Below are positions 12,579-25,597 of a DNA stretch of 64,000 bases, piece after piece. The DNA comes from Puffinus mauretanicus (lineage: Eukaryota; Chordata; Aves; Procellariiformes; Procellariidae), in NCBI GenBank assembly GCA_023333565.1, contig JAJKFH010003504.1:3434005-3498004 (forward strand), written 5' to 3'. Under the pieces are notes generated by a model that had not been told where the DNA came from, searched no databases, and saw only the letters and a program-made list of their open reading frames with translations. The first letter of the stretch is position 1; every line of letters begins with the position of its first letter. Position numbers and translations under genes: made by a program.

Positions 12579-13152
12579 TGTACTGGTTTTGGCTGAGATA
12601 GCGTTAATTTTCCTCATAGCTTGTGTAGTGACATGTTTTGGATTTGTGATGAAAACAGAGTTGATAACATATGGACGTTTTAGTTATTACTGAACACTTT
12701 CTGCTCCTCACCCCACCCCACCAGCGAGGAGGCTGGGAGTGCACAAGAAGTTGGGAGGGGACACAGCTGGGACAGCTGACCCCAACTGACCAAAGGGATA
12801 TTCCATACCATATGACGTCATGCTCAGTAATAAAAGGTGGGGGAAGAAGGAGGAAGGGGGGCATGTTCAGAGTTATGGCATTTGTCTTCCTAAGTAACTG
12901 TTATGTGTGATGAAGCCCTGCTTTCCTGGAAATCACTAACCATCTGCCTGCCGATGGCAAGTAGTGAATGAATTCCTTATTTTGCTTTGCTTGCGTGTGC
13001 AGTTTTTGCTCTGTCTCAAACCATAAGTCTTTATCTCAACCCATGAGTTTTCGTACTTTTACTCTTCCAATTCTCTCCCCCATCCCACTGGCTGGTGGGG
13101 TGAGTGAGCAGCTGTGTGGTCCTTCACCACCTACTGGGGTTAAACCACGACA
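12579..13152 (+). mobile_element. Complete solo LTR, ERVL-type avian family
   Basis: It starts TGTACTGGTTTTGGCTGAGA and ends GGGGTTAAACCACGACA, so it has canonical TG...CA ends, and spans 574 bp between perfect 5-bp repeats. Inside, in order, are a core CTGACCAAAGGGATATTCCA, a perfect CRE palindrome TGACGTCA (12813-12820), a TATA-like AATAAAAG (12829-12836), and a pyrimidine-rich downstream half. No retroviral coding sequence lies on either side, so this is the product of LTR-LTR recombination. The 5-bp duplication and the start sequence fit ERVL-like avian LTRs. A related copy lies at 45195. Confidence 0.93.
12813..12820. promoter_or_regulatory. CRE palindrome in solo LTR
   Basis: TGACGTCA is the full consensus binding site of CREB/ATF factors. 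It sits 8-9 bp upstream of a TATA-like AATAAAAG, a promoter-like spacing. In the second LTR the same position reads TGATGTCG (45447-45454), consistent with CpG decay. Confidence 0.6.
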
Positions 13153-13157
13153 ATATG
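13153..13157. repeat. Target site duplication, right copy (ATATG)
   Basis: Exact copy of the five bases at 12574-12578. Confidence 0.9.
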
Positions 13158-16100
13158 GTATTTGTGGAAGTTACATGAGGGTCAAATTTTATACATATAT
13201 ATGAGTTTCTTCACAGGCTTTTGGTGTGAAACAGTACTATCCTGTTTTCATATGAGCTGCAGCTTCTGCTAATTGTGGTGAAAATGACACAATGACCATA
13301 GGCCATAAAAGCCAATACATCTTCTGAAGCTTCGAGTATCTTATGGATAAGGAAATTTTTCTTCCTTTGAACTAGTTCTCCCATGTTCTGTGCCCTAGTC
13401 AAGTTCAAGTACTTCTCTATAAGAGCTTTCAAATGCTCTTACAGAACAGCAAGGCACCACAGCTCGGACACCTATTTTAAGAACACAGCTTCTCTCCCTC
13501 ACCCACCATGAAAACTGAGGAAAACTACACTCCTAAATCAGGAGACAACATTCAGTGGGGGCAACTGAGAAAGTAATTTTAGACTAAGTTTCTTACTCTT
13601 CTGTCTGTACTGTACCTCATACCTTTGGATGTTCAAGTATAAATGGTTGTAAGAGCTGTTTTCATAAGGCTGAAAATTAAACAAGCTCACACACAAGAAC
13701 TAAGAGTTGGTGTAAGTAAAACAGAATGGGGATAAAATTTACAGAGCTATATTGCATTTTCTGATGGAATTGAAATTATCTTAGAAACTTAGTAGGGCTG
13801 TGCCAACAGTCACTTTATACTTGTGTAAGTTTAAAATTCTCCTATAGAAGATAAACCAATAAACTCACAGTGTGTCATTCCTCATATTTCAGAGGTGAAG
13901 TCATTGTGTCAGGCTGCACTAGGTGCTATAGAAGAAAGTCACTCCATGCACACTTTAACGGAGGGAAAAATTCCAGCCGTTTTTGTCAGTCTCAAGAAAA
14001 ATGTGCAGTAAAGCCACATTGATCCCTTGTGTATCACATAACATTTCCTTCCAGCTTGTTTCCCTTGTATTTAATCTATTTGGCTAAGGTGTGTTTTCCA
14101 AATAGCATCCATCGCAACCTGAAGACTTCGAGTGATAAAGAGTACAAGACTCTCTGGACAGTTTGCTTTGGTGCTTAATTGCTGTCATCATTAAAAATGA
14201 GCGCCTTAATTTGAACATAAATATGTTTGCCTTCATCTGGCATTGGAACTGGTTCTCATTTAACATTTCTTTCCCAGACAGAAAAGTCCTTTTATACAAG
14301 GCATTTTCTCCCATCCATTTGCTTATCTACTATAGCGCAGTCACTCTTCCGTCTTCTTTTTGATGCATGAAATGGGCTGAGCTCTTTTAGTCTCTCACCA
14401 CAGGACATCTTCTATGCCTTTGCATCATTTTAAGGACTCTGTAAATATCCCTTCCCATGACCGACCGGAAGGGTCATGAATCCTCACTCCTTGTCGCCTG
14501 CCTTCCCTCTTTCCTTTGGCTGGATGGCATGGGGTAACAGTGGCTCTGCAATTACTCCTAGCCCCTTGCAGTCTCACATTTGGCATGAAACCTGGTTTAC
14601 AATGTGCATTTCTCTTATTTCACCCTTGTTTTTTCTTCAAGCCAGGCTTGAGAGTTGAACTCCAAAGGATGCTGTTTTTCTTAACACACAAAGGCAAAGG
14701 CAGCGGTTGCCAAGCAACAAGAGCCATAGGAACATTTTTTTCTGAAAATTTCTTCCTCCCACTCAGATTTCTTTCCAATCTGGAAGCTTACAGGTACAGA
14801 GTATTTGCATGGAAAAGCAGCCATCTAATGTCCTTCGAATCAAAGCAATGATCAAAGACTTAAAGGCTGTATCATTAGAGATTTCAGAAGCATCTGGAAT
14901 TTAATGCTGTCAGATTTGGCTTGGTGGCAGTCAGAATATTCTGAATTTTTAATGCTGTTTTTCCTGCCTCAACATTAGCCAGAAACTGAGACTGAATTAT
15001 TGGGACCTTATGGGTAATATCCAGTACTGAATTTTGAAGATTCTGACTTTTTTCTTCCTAGAAAGAAACCACAGTTCTAAAGTAGTTATGTCGCTATAGG
15101 ACCTCCATGTATACCTAAAAATGGAAAAGTACTGTTAATCCCATTGCACAGATGGACAACGAAAGGATGATGACATGTTTCAACTTTATGATTTTCAGTG
15201 CTTAGAAATTTGCCACATTGCAGGAATTTTATTGCTTGAGCTTTACAACACTTGTTATACATAAACTGCATGTGTGAACGGAAACATTTCTGTACTCCTA
15301 GACCTAGGTTCATGACCAACTACACCCTGACTCTGGGTCAGACAGAGACCTAGGCATCTGCTGTCACCTCCTCCACACCCTGACTTCTGCAGAAAGGGAA
15401 CCCAATAGAGAGATCACAGCGGATCCACAGAGTGATCTGGTCAAGTCTGCAGGCTGTATCCATTGGAGATCAATATGCCCAATCAGACTGTGGTTAGTGA
15501 CAGGTGCAGGCTGAGTTCAGGCAGAAAATCAAGTTCATTTTTGAATCTCTCTCCTCGACTTACCTATTTCAGTGAGTTTTCTGTGAGATTCTGAAGGTGC
15601 TTTACCTGTGTCTACATTTTAGATACCTAGACTACATTGACGCTGGTAAATTAAACAGTTCAAAGGAATTTTTTCAGGTACTGGAATTCAGTTATTTATA
15701 TTATTAAACAGTTATGTTTGTTCCCATACCACCTAGCTGTTTCCCAGAGAGACTCAGACCCAATCTTGACATGAACACAGGCCAGGAACCATTCCCAGTA
15801 GTTGGTTCGGATGCCTGTTTTGGAGAGCATGCGAGTTTAACAAGATGGATACAGACCATTTCAATGAACTGCCAGTTGGCCTCAGAGCCAGGAAATATTC
15901 CCAAGAAAATATAATTTACTAGTATACTGAACTCTATGATTTAGCCATATCATTGTACACAGCTCGTACAAATGAAACCTCCTTTAATATATGTCTGTGC
16001 TCTTTTGATAGTCAATGGGGAGAGATAGGTCACTTTGCTTAATTTTAAGCACCTAAACTTGGTGGAAGGAGATGACTCTTCACCTTTTGCTTTCTGTTTA

Positions 16101-16388
16101 GATGTCTGGACCTCATTGATCCTCCAGACAGCATGCGTGTTTGTTCAGTTGGAGAATTTCACTCAAGTGATTTCTCATTGAATAAATTTATTCCAGGCAA
16201 AATGGATGAGATCACACCAGATTTGACTCCTACATTCCCATGCAGTCCTCAGTCCCAAGAGCCCCAGCAGGCTTTGCTCCCTCCAACGTCTCCACATTCC
16301 TTGACAGTGTGTGACCTCAGCCCATCCCACACTTTTGCCTGGTGGGTTATGAAAATACTTTCCTGCAGCAAATTAGGTACTTTCAATT
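13158..16388. other. Unassigned sequence with decayed repeat motifs
   Basis: No gene found. TTTTAGATACCTAGAC at 15618-15632 and TTTAAGCACCTAAACTT near 16044 plus GTTTAGATGTCTGGACC at 16096-16112 look like scraps of a decayed dispersed repeat. Confidence 0.4.
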
Positions 16389-16427
16389 CAAACAAACAAA
16401 CAAGCAAACAAGCAAACAAGCAAATAA
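16389..16427 (+). repeat. (CAAA)n/(CAAG)n microsatellite
   Basis: Tandem AAACAAAC and AAGCAAAC units, about ten copies of a 4-base unit, ending in AAATAAAAGG. Confidence 0.85.
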
Positions 16428-16689
16428 AAGGCTTTTAAGACTTAAAAGCTCCAAAGAGATGCCAGACTGTCCCTACACAGTCCAGTCATGGCCAAGCTGC
16501 TCTACAGACCCAAGTCTTGAAAAACACAGACATAAGCCACTCAGTACTGTCATACTGGCAGCCAGGGATCACTTGTTTTTGAAAGACTGCTTCATTAGAT
16601 AATGGAAATGTCAGTGAAAGTGCTAAGATCAATTTTTCTTCTTGGGATCCTCAGTGCTAAACGGTTTGTTGAATACCATCCTAAACATG
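16428..16689. other. Unassigned sequence
   Basis: Nothing recognisable. Confidence 0.5.
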
Positions 16690-16760
16690 TTATAGAGCCA
16701 TGGCAGAATAGAGACTTGAATTCAGGTTCTCTGAGTCCCAATGTAATGAAATAGCAACCG
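16690..16760 (-). repeat. MIR/CORE-SINE-like remnant
   Basis: CATGGCAGAATAGAGACTTG followed by AATTCAGGTTCTCTGAGTCC resembles the antisense of the conserved MIR region (GTGGCAGAGCTGGGATT...ACCCAGGTCT). The match is short and diverged. Confidence 0.4.
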
Positions 16761-19700
16761 CTTGCCATCCCTTGCTAGCCTCAGTTAACGGCGCAGGCCG
16801 GAGTGGCTAGACAATTTTGTATGCATTGCTCCTTGCTAATCCCATTTAACTCTAATTGTGACTCCTCTGTAAAGGTCAGCCTAGGAGACCTCCAGACCAA
16901 AGCAGTCAAACATACCTTCAGAATAACCCAAACAATCGCACTTTACTCTCTCCAGGGACAGAGTCCCTGTCTCCAGGGACAATCAGCTTTTGTAGGACAT
17001 GATTTCCATTTGGCACCTATAGATAAGTTTCATTAGTTCCCAGGACACAAGCTCTCTCCCAAAGGTCATATTCCTTTAAGTCGCTTTGTAGACACAGCTG
17101 GAAGTATAGTTAGATTTTTGCCTTCAGCACTGACTACACTGAATACTAGTTTGAGAGAAAGTAACTCTCCTTATTTAAACAGCAAGAAGAAGAGTACATT
17201 GTCACAATGTGAAAATGATTTTGCTGAAACAAGGTTCATCTTTTTTGAACCCTGTGTGAGTTAGCTGGAAAAAGTAGGTGTCCTTCATCGAGTGTGATAA
17301 GAAGCAACAAAATCCAAGACAGACAGAACACAATTGCTGTTAGTCCAGCCTCATTATGTTAATCAGTTACAGAAAAGAGGATGGTTAGTAGCTCTGGGGT
17401 ATTGGCAGGGGAAGAGAGAACAGGAACAGTGAGAAAAAACATCATTAGTGATTGTAAAACAGAAAGGGGGCAGAAAAAAGACTGTAATGAACTCTGCAAC
17501 TGGTGTTTCTGCTGAGACCATAATTCTTATAATCCAGTGGTTGTGAATTCCTTTTCTAGGCTTGTCTTTAGAAGTTATTCTTTAGGTTTCCATTGCATTA
17601 GGAAGTGAAGTGGTTATTTTGTGGAAAATGCTTTTCCATTGATAAATGCGTGGTTTTATCCTTTACCAGTTCTCTGCGTGAGTTCTTTCTGATGTATAGT
17701 GGTTGTTAAGTGTCACCCACACAATTTCAGGAGGACATTTTGTGCACTGCATGATGTATATGAAATTCTGGGGTAAAAGTGAATGAACCATGGGTTTTGC
17801 TGGTTGTATTGTAGGAGTACTAATTGTGATGGCTGTGAAGATGCCTTTTATAACATTTGTTTTGGTGTGTACTGGATTACAGTAGGATTGCTGCTGCCGG
17901 TGAGTCTGGCAGATTGGAATATTATATGAAAGTTGGTGCTAAGAGATGTAGGAAAAAAGTGTTTCAATCTTCTTTCAAAATGGACTGCAGTTTCTTTATT
18001 TTGGGGAGATATAGATTCTGGTAGGGACAAACAGAGACAAAGACCAATATTTAGTGATGACAGCACAATTTTTACCCCCACTTTCACAAACCAAAGGGTC
18101 AGCTAAGTTTTCACTGAACAGATGTAGTTCTTATTCATTCACCCATAAAAGCAAGATGCAGTCACACAGTTATGGATCATATACAAATATGTGTGGGCAA
18201 ATGCCTGTGTGTGTGTGTCTCCCAGTGGATGTGTCTGAACCAGAAGTCTGGAATTCCCAAATGCTAAGTCCATTCCTGTGAGAAAAAGACTGAGATATCT
18301 TTCATTTTTATTTTTCTTCAAAGAGTAAAAGGTACCATATTGTTATGGAAGTTCCTCAAATCCAGTCCTCCACAGACAGACAGAAAAAAGGGGTAAGAGA
18401 CACCAAAGTTAATTCACTTGAAAAATAGGAATGAAAAATAGTGTTTAGCTTTCATTGTCAACGCTGGAAAGCATAGTAAAATAATACAAGCCTGATAACA
18501 GTAAAGAGCTATTGTGAAGCCATATACTTCCAAAAGCAGCCTCACATTTTAAAAGCCTGCCTTTCAGAGAAGGGAAGTGCATTTTCAGAAAGGGGTTAAT
18601 GGTTTGTTCTATTTTACATTGCCAGTCTGGGTACAGTTTGCTGTTTTCATTTCTTGAAAACATCTCAGTTTATTCAGTTGCAGTTGAAAAGACAGTGCAG
18701 GATATTTATTATTGTTACCCCATTTAAAGCATCTAATAAAACTGCAGTTATTCCCGGGTACTAAATCAAACCAGTGTAATAATTATCCGTATGGATCAGG
18801 GATCCGTTTGCTGTTGCTGTCCATTGATGATGGAGGACTTCTAGAAGGCAATACAATGAAAGGAGACAGCATCATTAACTAAAGCAAGCATACATCCATG
18901 GTGCCTTCTCTGGGTATCTTAATGTGACACTGCCTATCATGAAGTTGTTCCAGTCGCAATTAAAGTTCTATCTTAAACCTGATTTTCTCTATCAACAGGG
19001 AACACAGTCACAAATTGTTGCTCTCTGGAAGTAGTACAAGTAACTTCTGGATTGCACAGATAAAATACACATAATACAAATCTTTTAGAGAGAGATACGA
19101 GGAAAGAAAATCAAAATCCAGCTTACAGCTGCATCTTATTTATATCACCACATATGCTTATATATGTATGCTCCCCACTCTCAGTTTGTGCTTAACAAAA
19201 TTGCACAGCTGGGGATCTGATAACTGGGCATGACCTCTGTCCTTGTCTTAGTCTTCTTAGATGATGATGTGATTTGAGGACTCATACAACCTTGTGTATT
19301 CTAACAGGTCTTGCAGTTCCATTCAGATTTAGATTTTGCAGATCCTCCGGCTCAGAAAGAATTCCTTCATGAATAAATAAATAATTGTCAAAGTAGTTTT
19401 AATCCTTCTGCCACTAAGTTAATGGCTGTGCGTATTTTGAAAATGCATTACCCTTTCAACATGATCTTTTGCTGGTATTCTGACCAAATGTGGCTGCTTA
19501 TAAATGGAGATGTCCTTGTTTGTGTTGTTAAATTAAACTCCCTTCATAGACAGTGGGGAGAAATTGGTATTTCAGGGTATGAATCATTTTGCAAAAACAT
19601 ATGTGGAAAAAACTGGTTAGGGAAAATAACACCCAAAGGTACTTTTATTTTCATTTGACTATACATTGACCTATGGCTGCAAGACCAAGTGTATACATCT

Positions 19701-21446
19701 AGCTCAGATGTAGAAATTTAGGAGCTGGATTAGCCTGTAGGGTAAGATTCTGTTGAAACACTACATTTAGATGTATATATGTAGGAGTCCACCTGCTGAG
19801 ATAGGTGTCTAGGCTCCCACCATAGGAAGTGAAGACCTACGGCTCAACTCAGTTCTTTGCCTGCACACATTGTTGTTGAAGATGCTGCAATCTATCTGGC
19901 ATCTCCTGCTCCAGAAGGGCACAGGTGTGCAGCAAGTCCTATGTCTTCATATGTGTGCAGATATCTCACATACTTTAAAGTATATCTCAAATAACAGTAG
20001 TTGCTTATATTTAGGCAACTGAATTTACTTCTGGATTAGATTTCTTCTTTGCCTCTAAGGGTACCCTAACCACATAGCATGCATACAACCATCTACATTT
20101 AGCTTCCCTAATCTGGAGCCCAATCCCAGTCCTACTGATGGACACTAGGAAGGGCTAAAACCTCCCTCCCTCAGGTCCTGATAATGAATAGATTCTGTGA
20201 AGAATTGTGCCACTTCCTAACTATATTGTAATCAGGTCATTAAGTTCTTTTTCATTTGGCACATCAACACTCAGATCTCAGCATGAAGCCCTTTGACACA
20301 TTCAGAAATATATATATCATAAAAAAGCATCATTAGGTGAGTACATTTTATATAATCATGTATAATGCACAAGTGAATAACGCACAAGGCTTAGTACTAG
20401 TTCTTGATTGCAATTTAACACAATGACAATCTATTTCTCCAGGATGATAATGATTTGGGGGTTACTGAGCACATTTTCAACTCCATAAGTCATCTATCGT
20501 GTTTGAGGGCTTAGCCCCAGAACCTAACTTTAGGTTCACAACTGGGAAGTATAAGCAAGGTGCTCAGCCAGCCTAAGCTTCTTCAGAGCATAGTTACACC
20601 CAGGGGCTGTGCATTGCAGTCTCTTTACTACAGGACCTTTTTGTACTGTAGACTGTTTAGTTGCTCGGCATAGGTGAGCTCATTCTTGCCCTTAAACTTT
20701 GAATTCTCTGCAGTTGACGTCTATCTGTATTTTTGGACTGCCTAACAACACAGGGTTGAGGGGACACAATTGGGGCTGTTCAGCATTACTGCAGTAAAAT
20801 AAGAATAATAAAGTGGCAATTCTTGCACAGACAAAACTCACATGAAAATGAAATAGGAGCTTGGCTTTGGGGGCCAAGAGAGCAGACTAATTCTGACTCT
20901 TGGCTTGTCCCAGCATTAAAAATACCTGGAGCACTGCAAATGTATATGCTGATTTTCAGGACATGCAAAAAAATAACTTGCTATAACATCAAGAAATGGA
21001 TGATCCTGCCGTCCAATATTTACTGAGGCATTGAAACATGAATGTTTCCTAGGAGATAAAGTATAGACTATTTACATCTGAGACATGTGCCCTCATGTTA
21101 TCTCCCTGGACATTTCTAAGATCACTTAGTTCCCTCGGGTAGGACACGAAGGTACCGCTGCACTTGTCTTACTGCTTTTCTGCTCTCTGCCTTTTGGTAC
21201 TCTATAAACCAGCCACTTGACTGAAATCACAGATTATCCTGTGAAAAAACTGCAGACAGTCTTATGCTGTATTTAATCTGATAGTCATATGTATTAAAAT
21301 TATTGTAATCAGTGCTCATTTCTGATTCCTGACTAAAAAAAGAAAGAAAGTTTTATGTTTAAAATGTAACAGGCAGTTACAAAACCTCAGCTGTATTCTT
21401 AGCTCTGATACTGACTTACTCGTTGACTTAATTAAGTCCATTATTG
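16761..21446. other. Unassigned sequence
   Basis: No gene or strong repeat. GATAGGTGTCTAGGCTCC at 19800-19817 belongs to the decayed dispersed motif family. A short (GT)n lies near 18206 and a short (AT)n near 20310. Confidence 0.4.
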
Positions 21447-21491
21447 CTTGATTTTCAGAAGTGCTGAGAGCTGTTGTTTCTATTGACTTCA
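21447..21491 (-). repeat. Ancient amniote repeat fragment
   Basis: CTTGATTTTCAGAAGTGCTG followed by a TATTGACTTCA module is the reverse complement of the arrangement at 22968-23018. Both resemble a widespread decayed sauropsid repeat with a GAAGTCAATGG ... GTGCTCAGCACC ... AAAATCAGGCC layout, recalled from general experience and not verified. Confidence 0.4.
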
Positions 21492-21535
21492 TCTTTAAAA
21501 AGCAGCTGCTTAATGCCATGGAAACTTAAGCTACT

Positions 21536-21645
21536 AATCTCTCCCCACTCTGTTTCCCGTTTTGAAACTAGAGATATTTAGTATTTACCTAACCTTCAAG
21601 GGTATTTGGAGGATAAATCCATTAGTGATTAAGAGGCAATCAGAA
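21536..21645 (+). repeat. MIR/CORE-SINE-like remnant
   Basis: CTCTGTTTCCCGTTTTGAAA, then GTATTTACCTAACCTTCAAGG, then TTTGGAGGATAAATCCATTA correspond in order to the CTCAGTTTCC, TACCTACCTCA and TTGTGAGGATTAAAT blocks of MIR-type SINEs. Confidence 0.5.
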
Positions 21646-22967
21646 AATTTGATCTATTCAATGGATAAGTCTATAAATAAAATAAAGATAGAACATTCTG
21701 ACATACACAATTCCTTCTAATAACAGCTTTTTGGAAAACTATTTCACTCCTACTATTTCAAGAAAAACTGGTGAGCACACAAACCCCAATGAAGCCCTGA
21801 GTGACCATACAAAATAATAAATCCCTGCAGTGGATTTAACCGCATCCTAACCACTAACATCCTCCTTTTGTACAAATGCATTTAGATTTCTCATTACAAT
21901 GAACAGTATCTTTGTTATTTTCTATTGTACATAGTATCATGATGAAGCAAACAGACACAATGGCGATTCAGGGGAGGTGTTGGGGTTTTTTTTAGTGTGA
22001 GAGTCTGGTTCGGTTGACTTCTAGGAATTTCCATTAAGAACTCATGGGAATCTCCATCAAGGAGATGGTGCAGAGAAAAGTGAAGTGAACCTGAGAAACT
22101 ACATAGCATTTATTCCCCAAATTCCTTGAGCTCAAAGGCATACCTAATGTGTTTTGAGTGGTATGAATGAATAGGTGCAGCTGACTGAGAGTAGATAGTT
22201 TTCTTATGTGAAAATCACTTTATCTGACTGGAAATCTGGGGCTGGTAAAGCAATAGCATCAGCACAAAGGAAAACAGGAAACTTGAGAATTACAGCTTTA
22301 GGCATCTTTCTTTTACCTTCTCTGCATGGGTGGATGACTCCAATATTATCACACTAATAAGCAGGAAAAGAAAGATTTCTAACATATTGCATAACTTCTT
22401 TTGAAAAGGGTGTTGGCCTACTAGAGAGCTGGAGGAGAGGGGAAGTGGTCTGAAAGATATCTAGTTTTGGTAGAAAAAGTGTAAAAAAATACGGGTAAAC
22501 ATTTGATTTTTTCCATTAACTTCTTAATTGCTACAGTATTTCTCTAAGTGTATGTGCAGGTGGGATACAGTCAAGTTTTACTCCATTAAAATTGATGGTC
22601 TACAGACAAACAATGCAAATATGCTAACACATTTTTATGGATACATCAAAGCAAGAGAGAATGTGATGGTAACTGTATCACAGCCATAAGCCAGCTCCTT
22701 CAGACAAACTCATCACATAGTCTGTCCTAGACGCTCAGCAGAGGAATCGATGTGCATCAGTAAGCAGGAGCAATACAGATCTGGGTTAAGAATGCTGGAA
22801 GTGAAAAATGTGATTTACTGGGGAGAACAGCCCAACAGCACTGAGATCCCAAGCTTCTACCTAACAAAACTGCTGTTAACTTGGGTGATTCAGGATGCAG
22901 TCACAAAGTAGTCAAAGAGCCAGCAGGTGGATTCCCGCAAGGTGCTGACTGTCTCCCGGGACAAGCT
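21646..22967. other. Unassigned sequence
   Basis: Nothing recognisable. Confidence 0.5.
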
Positions 22968-23018
22968 GTTGAAATCAGTGGAAAGATGTAAGTGTTGAGC
23001 ACCTTGACAGATCAGGCC
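22968..23018 (+). repeat. Ancient amniote repeat fragment
   Basis: GTTGAAATCAGTGGAAAGA, GTGTTGAGCACCTTGACAGATC and CAGGCC lie in the order of the decayed repeat also seen inverted at 21447-21491. Confidence 0.45.
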
Positions 23019-23203
23019 TTTTTTTGATGACATGAATCGGTAGATTATTTGCAAAGATTCTCACTCATTTGTGTTAGTGCTCAGCTACAGTGTGAGAGTC
23101 TGTAGTTCAAAGGAAGTGACCAGCCTTCCCTGATTATCGGGAACATTTGGAAGTGTAAAGAAAATAATATTCAGCTCCCCTTCAATGAATGAACATTAGA
23201 CAT

Positions 23204-23246
23204 CCCTCCCTCCCTCCCTCTCTCCTGCCCGCCCTCCCTCCCTCCA
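23204..23246 (+). repeat. (CCCT)n microsatellite
   Basis: CCCTCCCTCCCT units interrupted once by TCTCCTGCCCGC; pyrimidine-only except for one G. Confidence 0.9.
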
Positions 23247-23962
23247 CGATCTGCAGCTAACCTCTCAAATGGCCATGCTGAAGGCCGAACAACCTCCCAG
23301 CCTATGCCTTTGCTTACAAAACATCATCTTGGACGAAATCCTTTCTTCCAGCAAAATTAGCCTTTACTGAGACCATGTAGCTACCTCGAGTCAGGCAATC
23401 AGCCAACCTTTATAATTGGCTAACATTTTAAAATATAAATATTTTATAGAATATATGTCCCATTTTTCTGAAGGTCAGATAATAGCTAGTTATGGCAGAT
23501 GTAATCCATTAGAAAAACAGTACAAACTCTGTGACATTTGCTCAGACTTCATATATTTATTATTATTAAATATTTGACAGACAAAGCATCCATTAATTAA
23601 CAAATGATGGATTTCACATCCTGCCTGTCTTTGCGACAATGGGAGACGTTATTAAGAAAAACTATGTCCGGAAATAGAAGCAGCTTGGACAGGGAAAAAT
23701 CCCATTCTTAATATAAAATGAGTACAATGAAATAGTATAAAGGAAGTTAAGAATTAAGGACAAAATAAATGGTACTTTCACTAAGCCCAGTTATGCAGAC
23801 TTAGTATGATATACATAAAGGTAACCTAGGCTTAATCAATTGCTATGCCTGTCACTTGCCTTCAAATTACCCAGTGCGTCACTGAGTGAGGAAGTGACCC
23901 ACTCAAATGAATGGGTCCACAGATCAAAAAGTTGAAAGCTGGCTAGACTGGGGCCAAACTAC
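23247..23962. other. AT-rich unassigned sequence, possible conserved non-coding block
   Basis: No gene. The part from about 23400 to 23640 has many homeodomain-type cores (TTAATTAA, TATTATTATTAAATA) and no repeat character. Conservation cannot be judged from one sequence. Confidence 0.25.
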
Positions 23963-23994
23963 AAAAAAAAAAAAAAAAAAAGAAAGAAAGAAAG
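23963..23994 (+). repeat. Poly(A) followed by (AAAG)n
   Basis: A 19-base A run followed by about three AAAG units. It resembles a retroposon tail, but no retroposon body is evident upstream. Confidence 0.8.
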
Positions 23995-24716
23995 CATTTT
24001 AGATATTATTTATTTGATGAAGAGCTGTCTTCAAGAAGCTCTGTTCTTGGTAAGACCAAGTATGGGGAAAAAAGAACATTATGCCAGGGCAAGATTAATA
24101 GTGTTCTCCATCAACTAGAAGTCTATACAGCTAAATGCAGCAGAGTAAAATCAGCAGAAGAACTGCCATATACTTCAAGGAGCACAGGAATGGTGTGCTT
24201 TGTATACCTCAAATATGAGGCATATGGCAGACTACCAGAGAATCTCTCTCCATGGTTATTGTACCTCTAACACAAAGCTACATCTGGGTATTTCAATCAC
24301 AAAAATTATCCTTGTGACTCAATAGGACTCACAAAAACATCCACATCTCAGCAGTATGAGGAACAGTATGACGAAATTTGTTTATTTCATAGCCAACCAG
24401 TTCTTCGATACAAACATCTATCTCCTTCCTTTTCAAGAACAGACACTTTTTTATGATTAATTCCCCAAGACATCATTCTTGCAAAAACTCAGTAATAAAG
24501 GTTTAGGAGAGCTTTTCATCTTTCCAGTAAAGAAACTCAGTGAACTATCTGAAGCAATTTGTTATATGAAGATGTTTGCATCATAAAACACATCCCTGTC
24601 ATAAATCGGTTGGCATTTTCACCCGTTTTATACAGACAAGGTATCCATCCATAAGCAAGCCTGAATCTTGGCCAAAGGAAATTGAAATTATGCTTTCCTT
24701 TGAAAATTCAGAGTCA
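23995..24716. other. Unassigned sequence
   Basis: Nothing recognisable up to the ERV target site. Confidence 0.5.
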
Positions 24717-24721
24717 CCGAG
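24717..24721. repeat. ERV target site duplication, left copy (CCGAG)
   Basis: Five bases immediately outside the TG end. The right copy at 29814-29818 is CTGAG, differing by one C-to-T change at a CpG, the commonest decay event. Confidence 0.65.
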
Positions 24722-24925
24722 TGTCGCGAATGAGTGGTTTTAAGGCCGCTTAAAGAATCACCGGCAAAGGTATCAGCAAAAAAGTTATTTTAATAGAAAT
24801 TTATAAAAGTGCAACTTAACAGAATTCTGTGGCAAGGTTCACTCTATTACTCATTACATGGATTAAGTATACACAGCAAAAATCGCGTCAGAATTGTGTT
24901 GGAATGATTTGTGCAGAGATTGAGG

Positions 24926-25169
24926 ACAAAAGGGTAAGGGAGACCCTCCCGTTGAGTCATGAGGTTCAGAGAAAACCTGGCTGGATCCAATCTTAGTCTC
25001 AGACTTGGACAATGGTTTATGTCTAATACAAAAAGGGTAAGGAGACCCTCCCATTGAGTCATGAGGTTCAGAGTAGACCCCCTTCCTTTCTAAACTCCTT
25101 CTCAGAGAGGAGTCTAGATGTGGCTGGATCTATCCCTGGTCTCAGACTTGGTCAACTGTTTATGTCTAA
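24926..25169 (-). repeat. Direct duplication inside the LTR
   Basis: Copy 1 (24926-25027) and copy 2 (25028-25169) share GGGTAAGG(G)AGACCCTCCC, TTGAGTCATGAGGTTCAGAG, TGGCTGGATC and TCAGACTTGG with TTTATGTCTAA. Copy 2 carries about 40 extra bases in the middle (25075-25115). Identity outside the insertion is high. Confidence 0.85.
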
Positions 25170-25591
25170 GGGATTAGATGTGTCTAGCAGCAATCTAAAA
25201 TACATTCATAGTTTTAAGCTGGATCACAAGATTTTAGCCGCGCTTAATCATTGCAGTGACTTAATTACAGATTATGCTTAGTATTGGTTATCTAAATCAG
25301 TCCACACACACACACAAGGGATCTAAATCAGTTCACACAAACGCACCCAAAGCTAAATAAAGGTATCTGTTAAAAATTCCCCTCAAGTCTTCTGAAATAC
25401 TCACATTAAATGTCTTGGCATTTCTCAATGGGCAAAGGGTTGAGCCCCGAGAAGTGTTTCAGCCCAGGTCCAGGTGGTCCTCCAAGTATCAGCAAGCTTG
25501 AGAGGTCATGAGCTCTGAGAGGTCTCCCACTCCTCTGGGCGCAGCCTGTTGCAGTCCAGGAGAGCTCAAAGGGTCTCACTTGGGACAGCTG

Positions 25592-25597
25592 TTTATA
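25592..25597 (-). promoter_or_regulatory. TATA box of the ERV LTR
   Basis: CCCTATAAACAGC on the minus strand, followed about 25-30 bp downstream by GAGACCCTTTGAGCTCTCC, a plausible transcription start region. It lies about 380 bp inside the inferred LTR start, a normal U3 length. Confidence 0.55.

Noticed and set aside
16133..16438. 101-codon frame ending in a Lys/Gln-rich run
   Set aside because: The end is the (CAAA)n microsatellite and the rest has no recognisable feature.
23963..23994. Poly(A)/(AAAG)n as the tail of a processed pseudogene
   Set aside because: No coding-like or RNA-like body could be recognised upstream and no target duplication was found.
24847..25062. Repetitive minus-strand peptide
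   Set aside because: It is the translation of the duplicated LTR block, not a coding gene.
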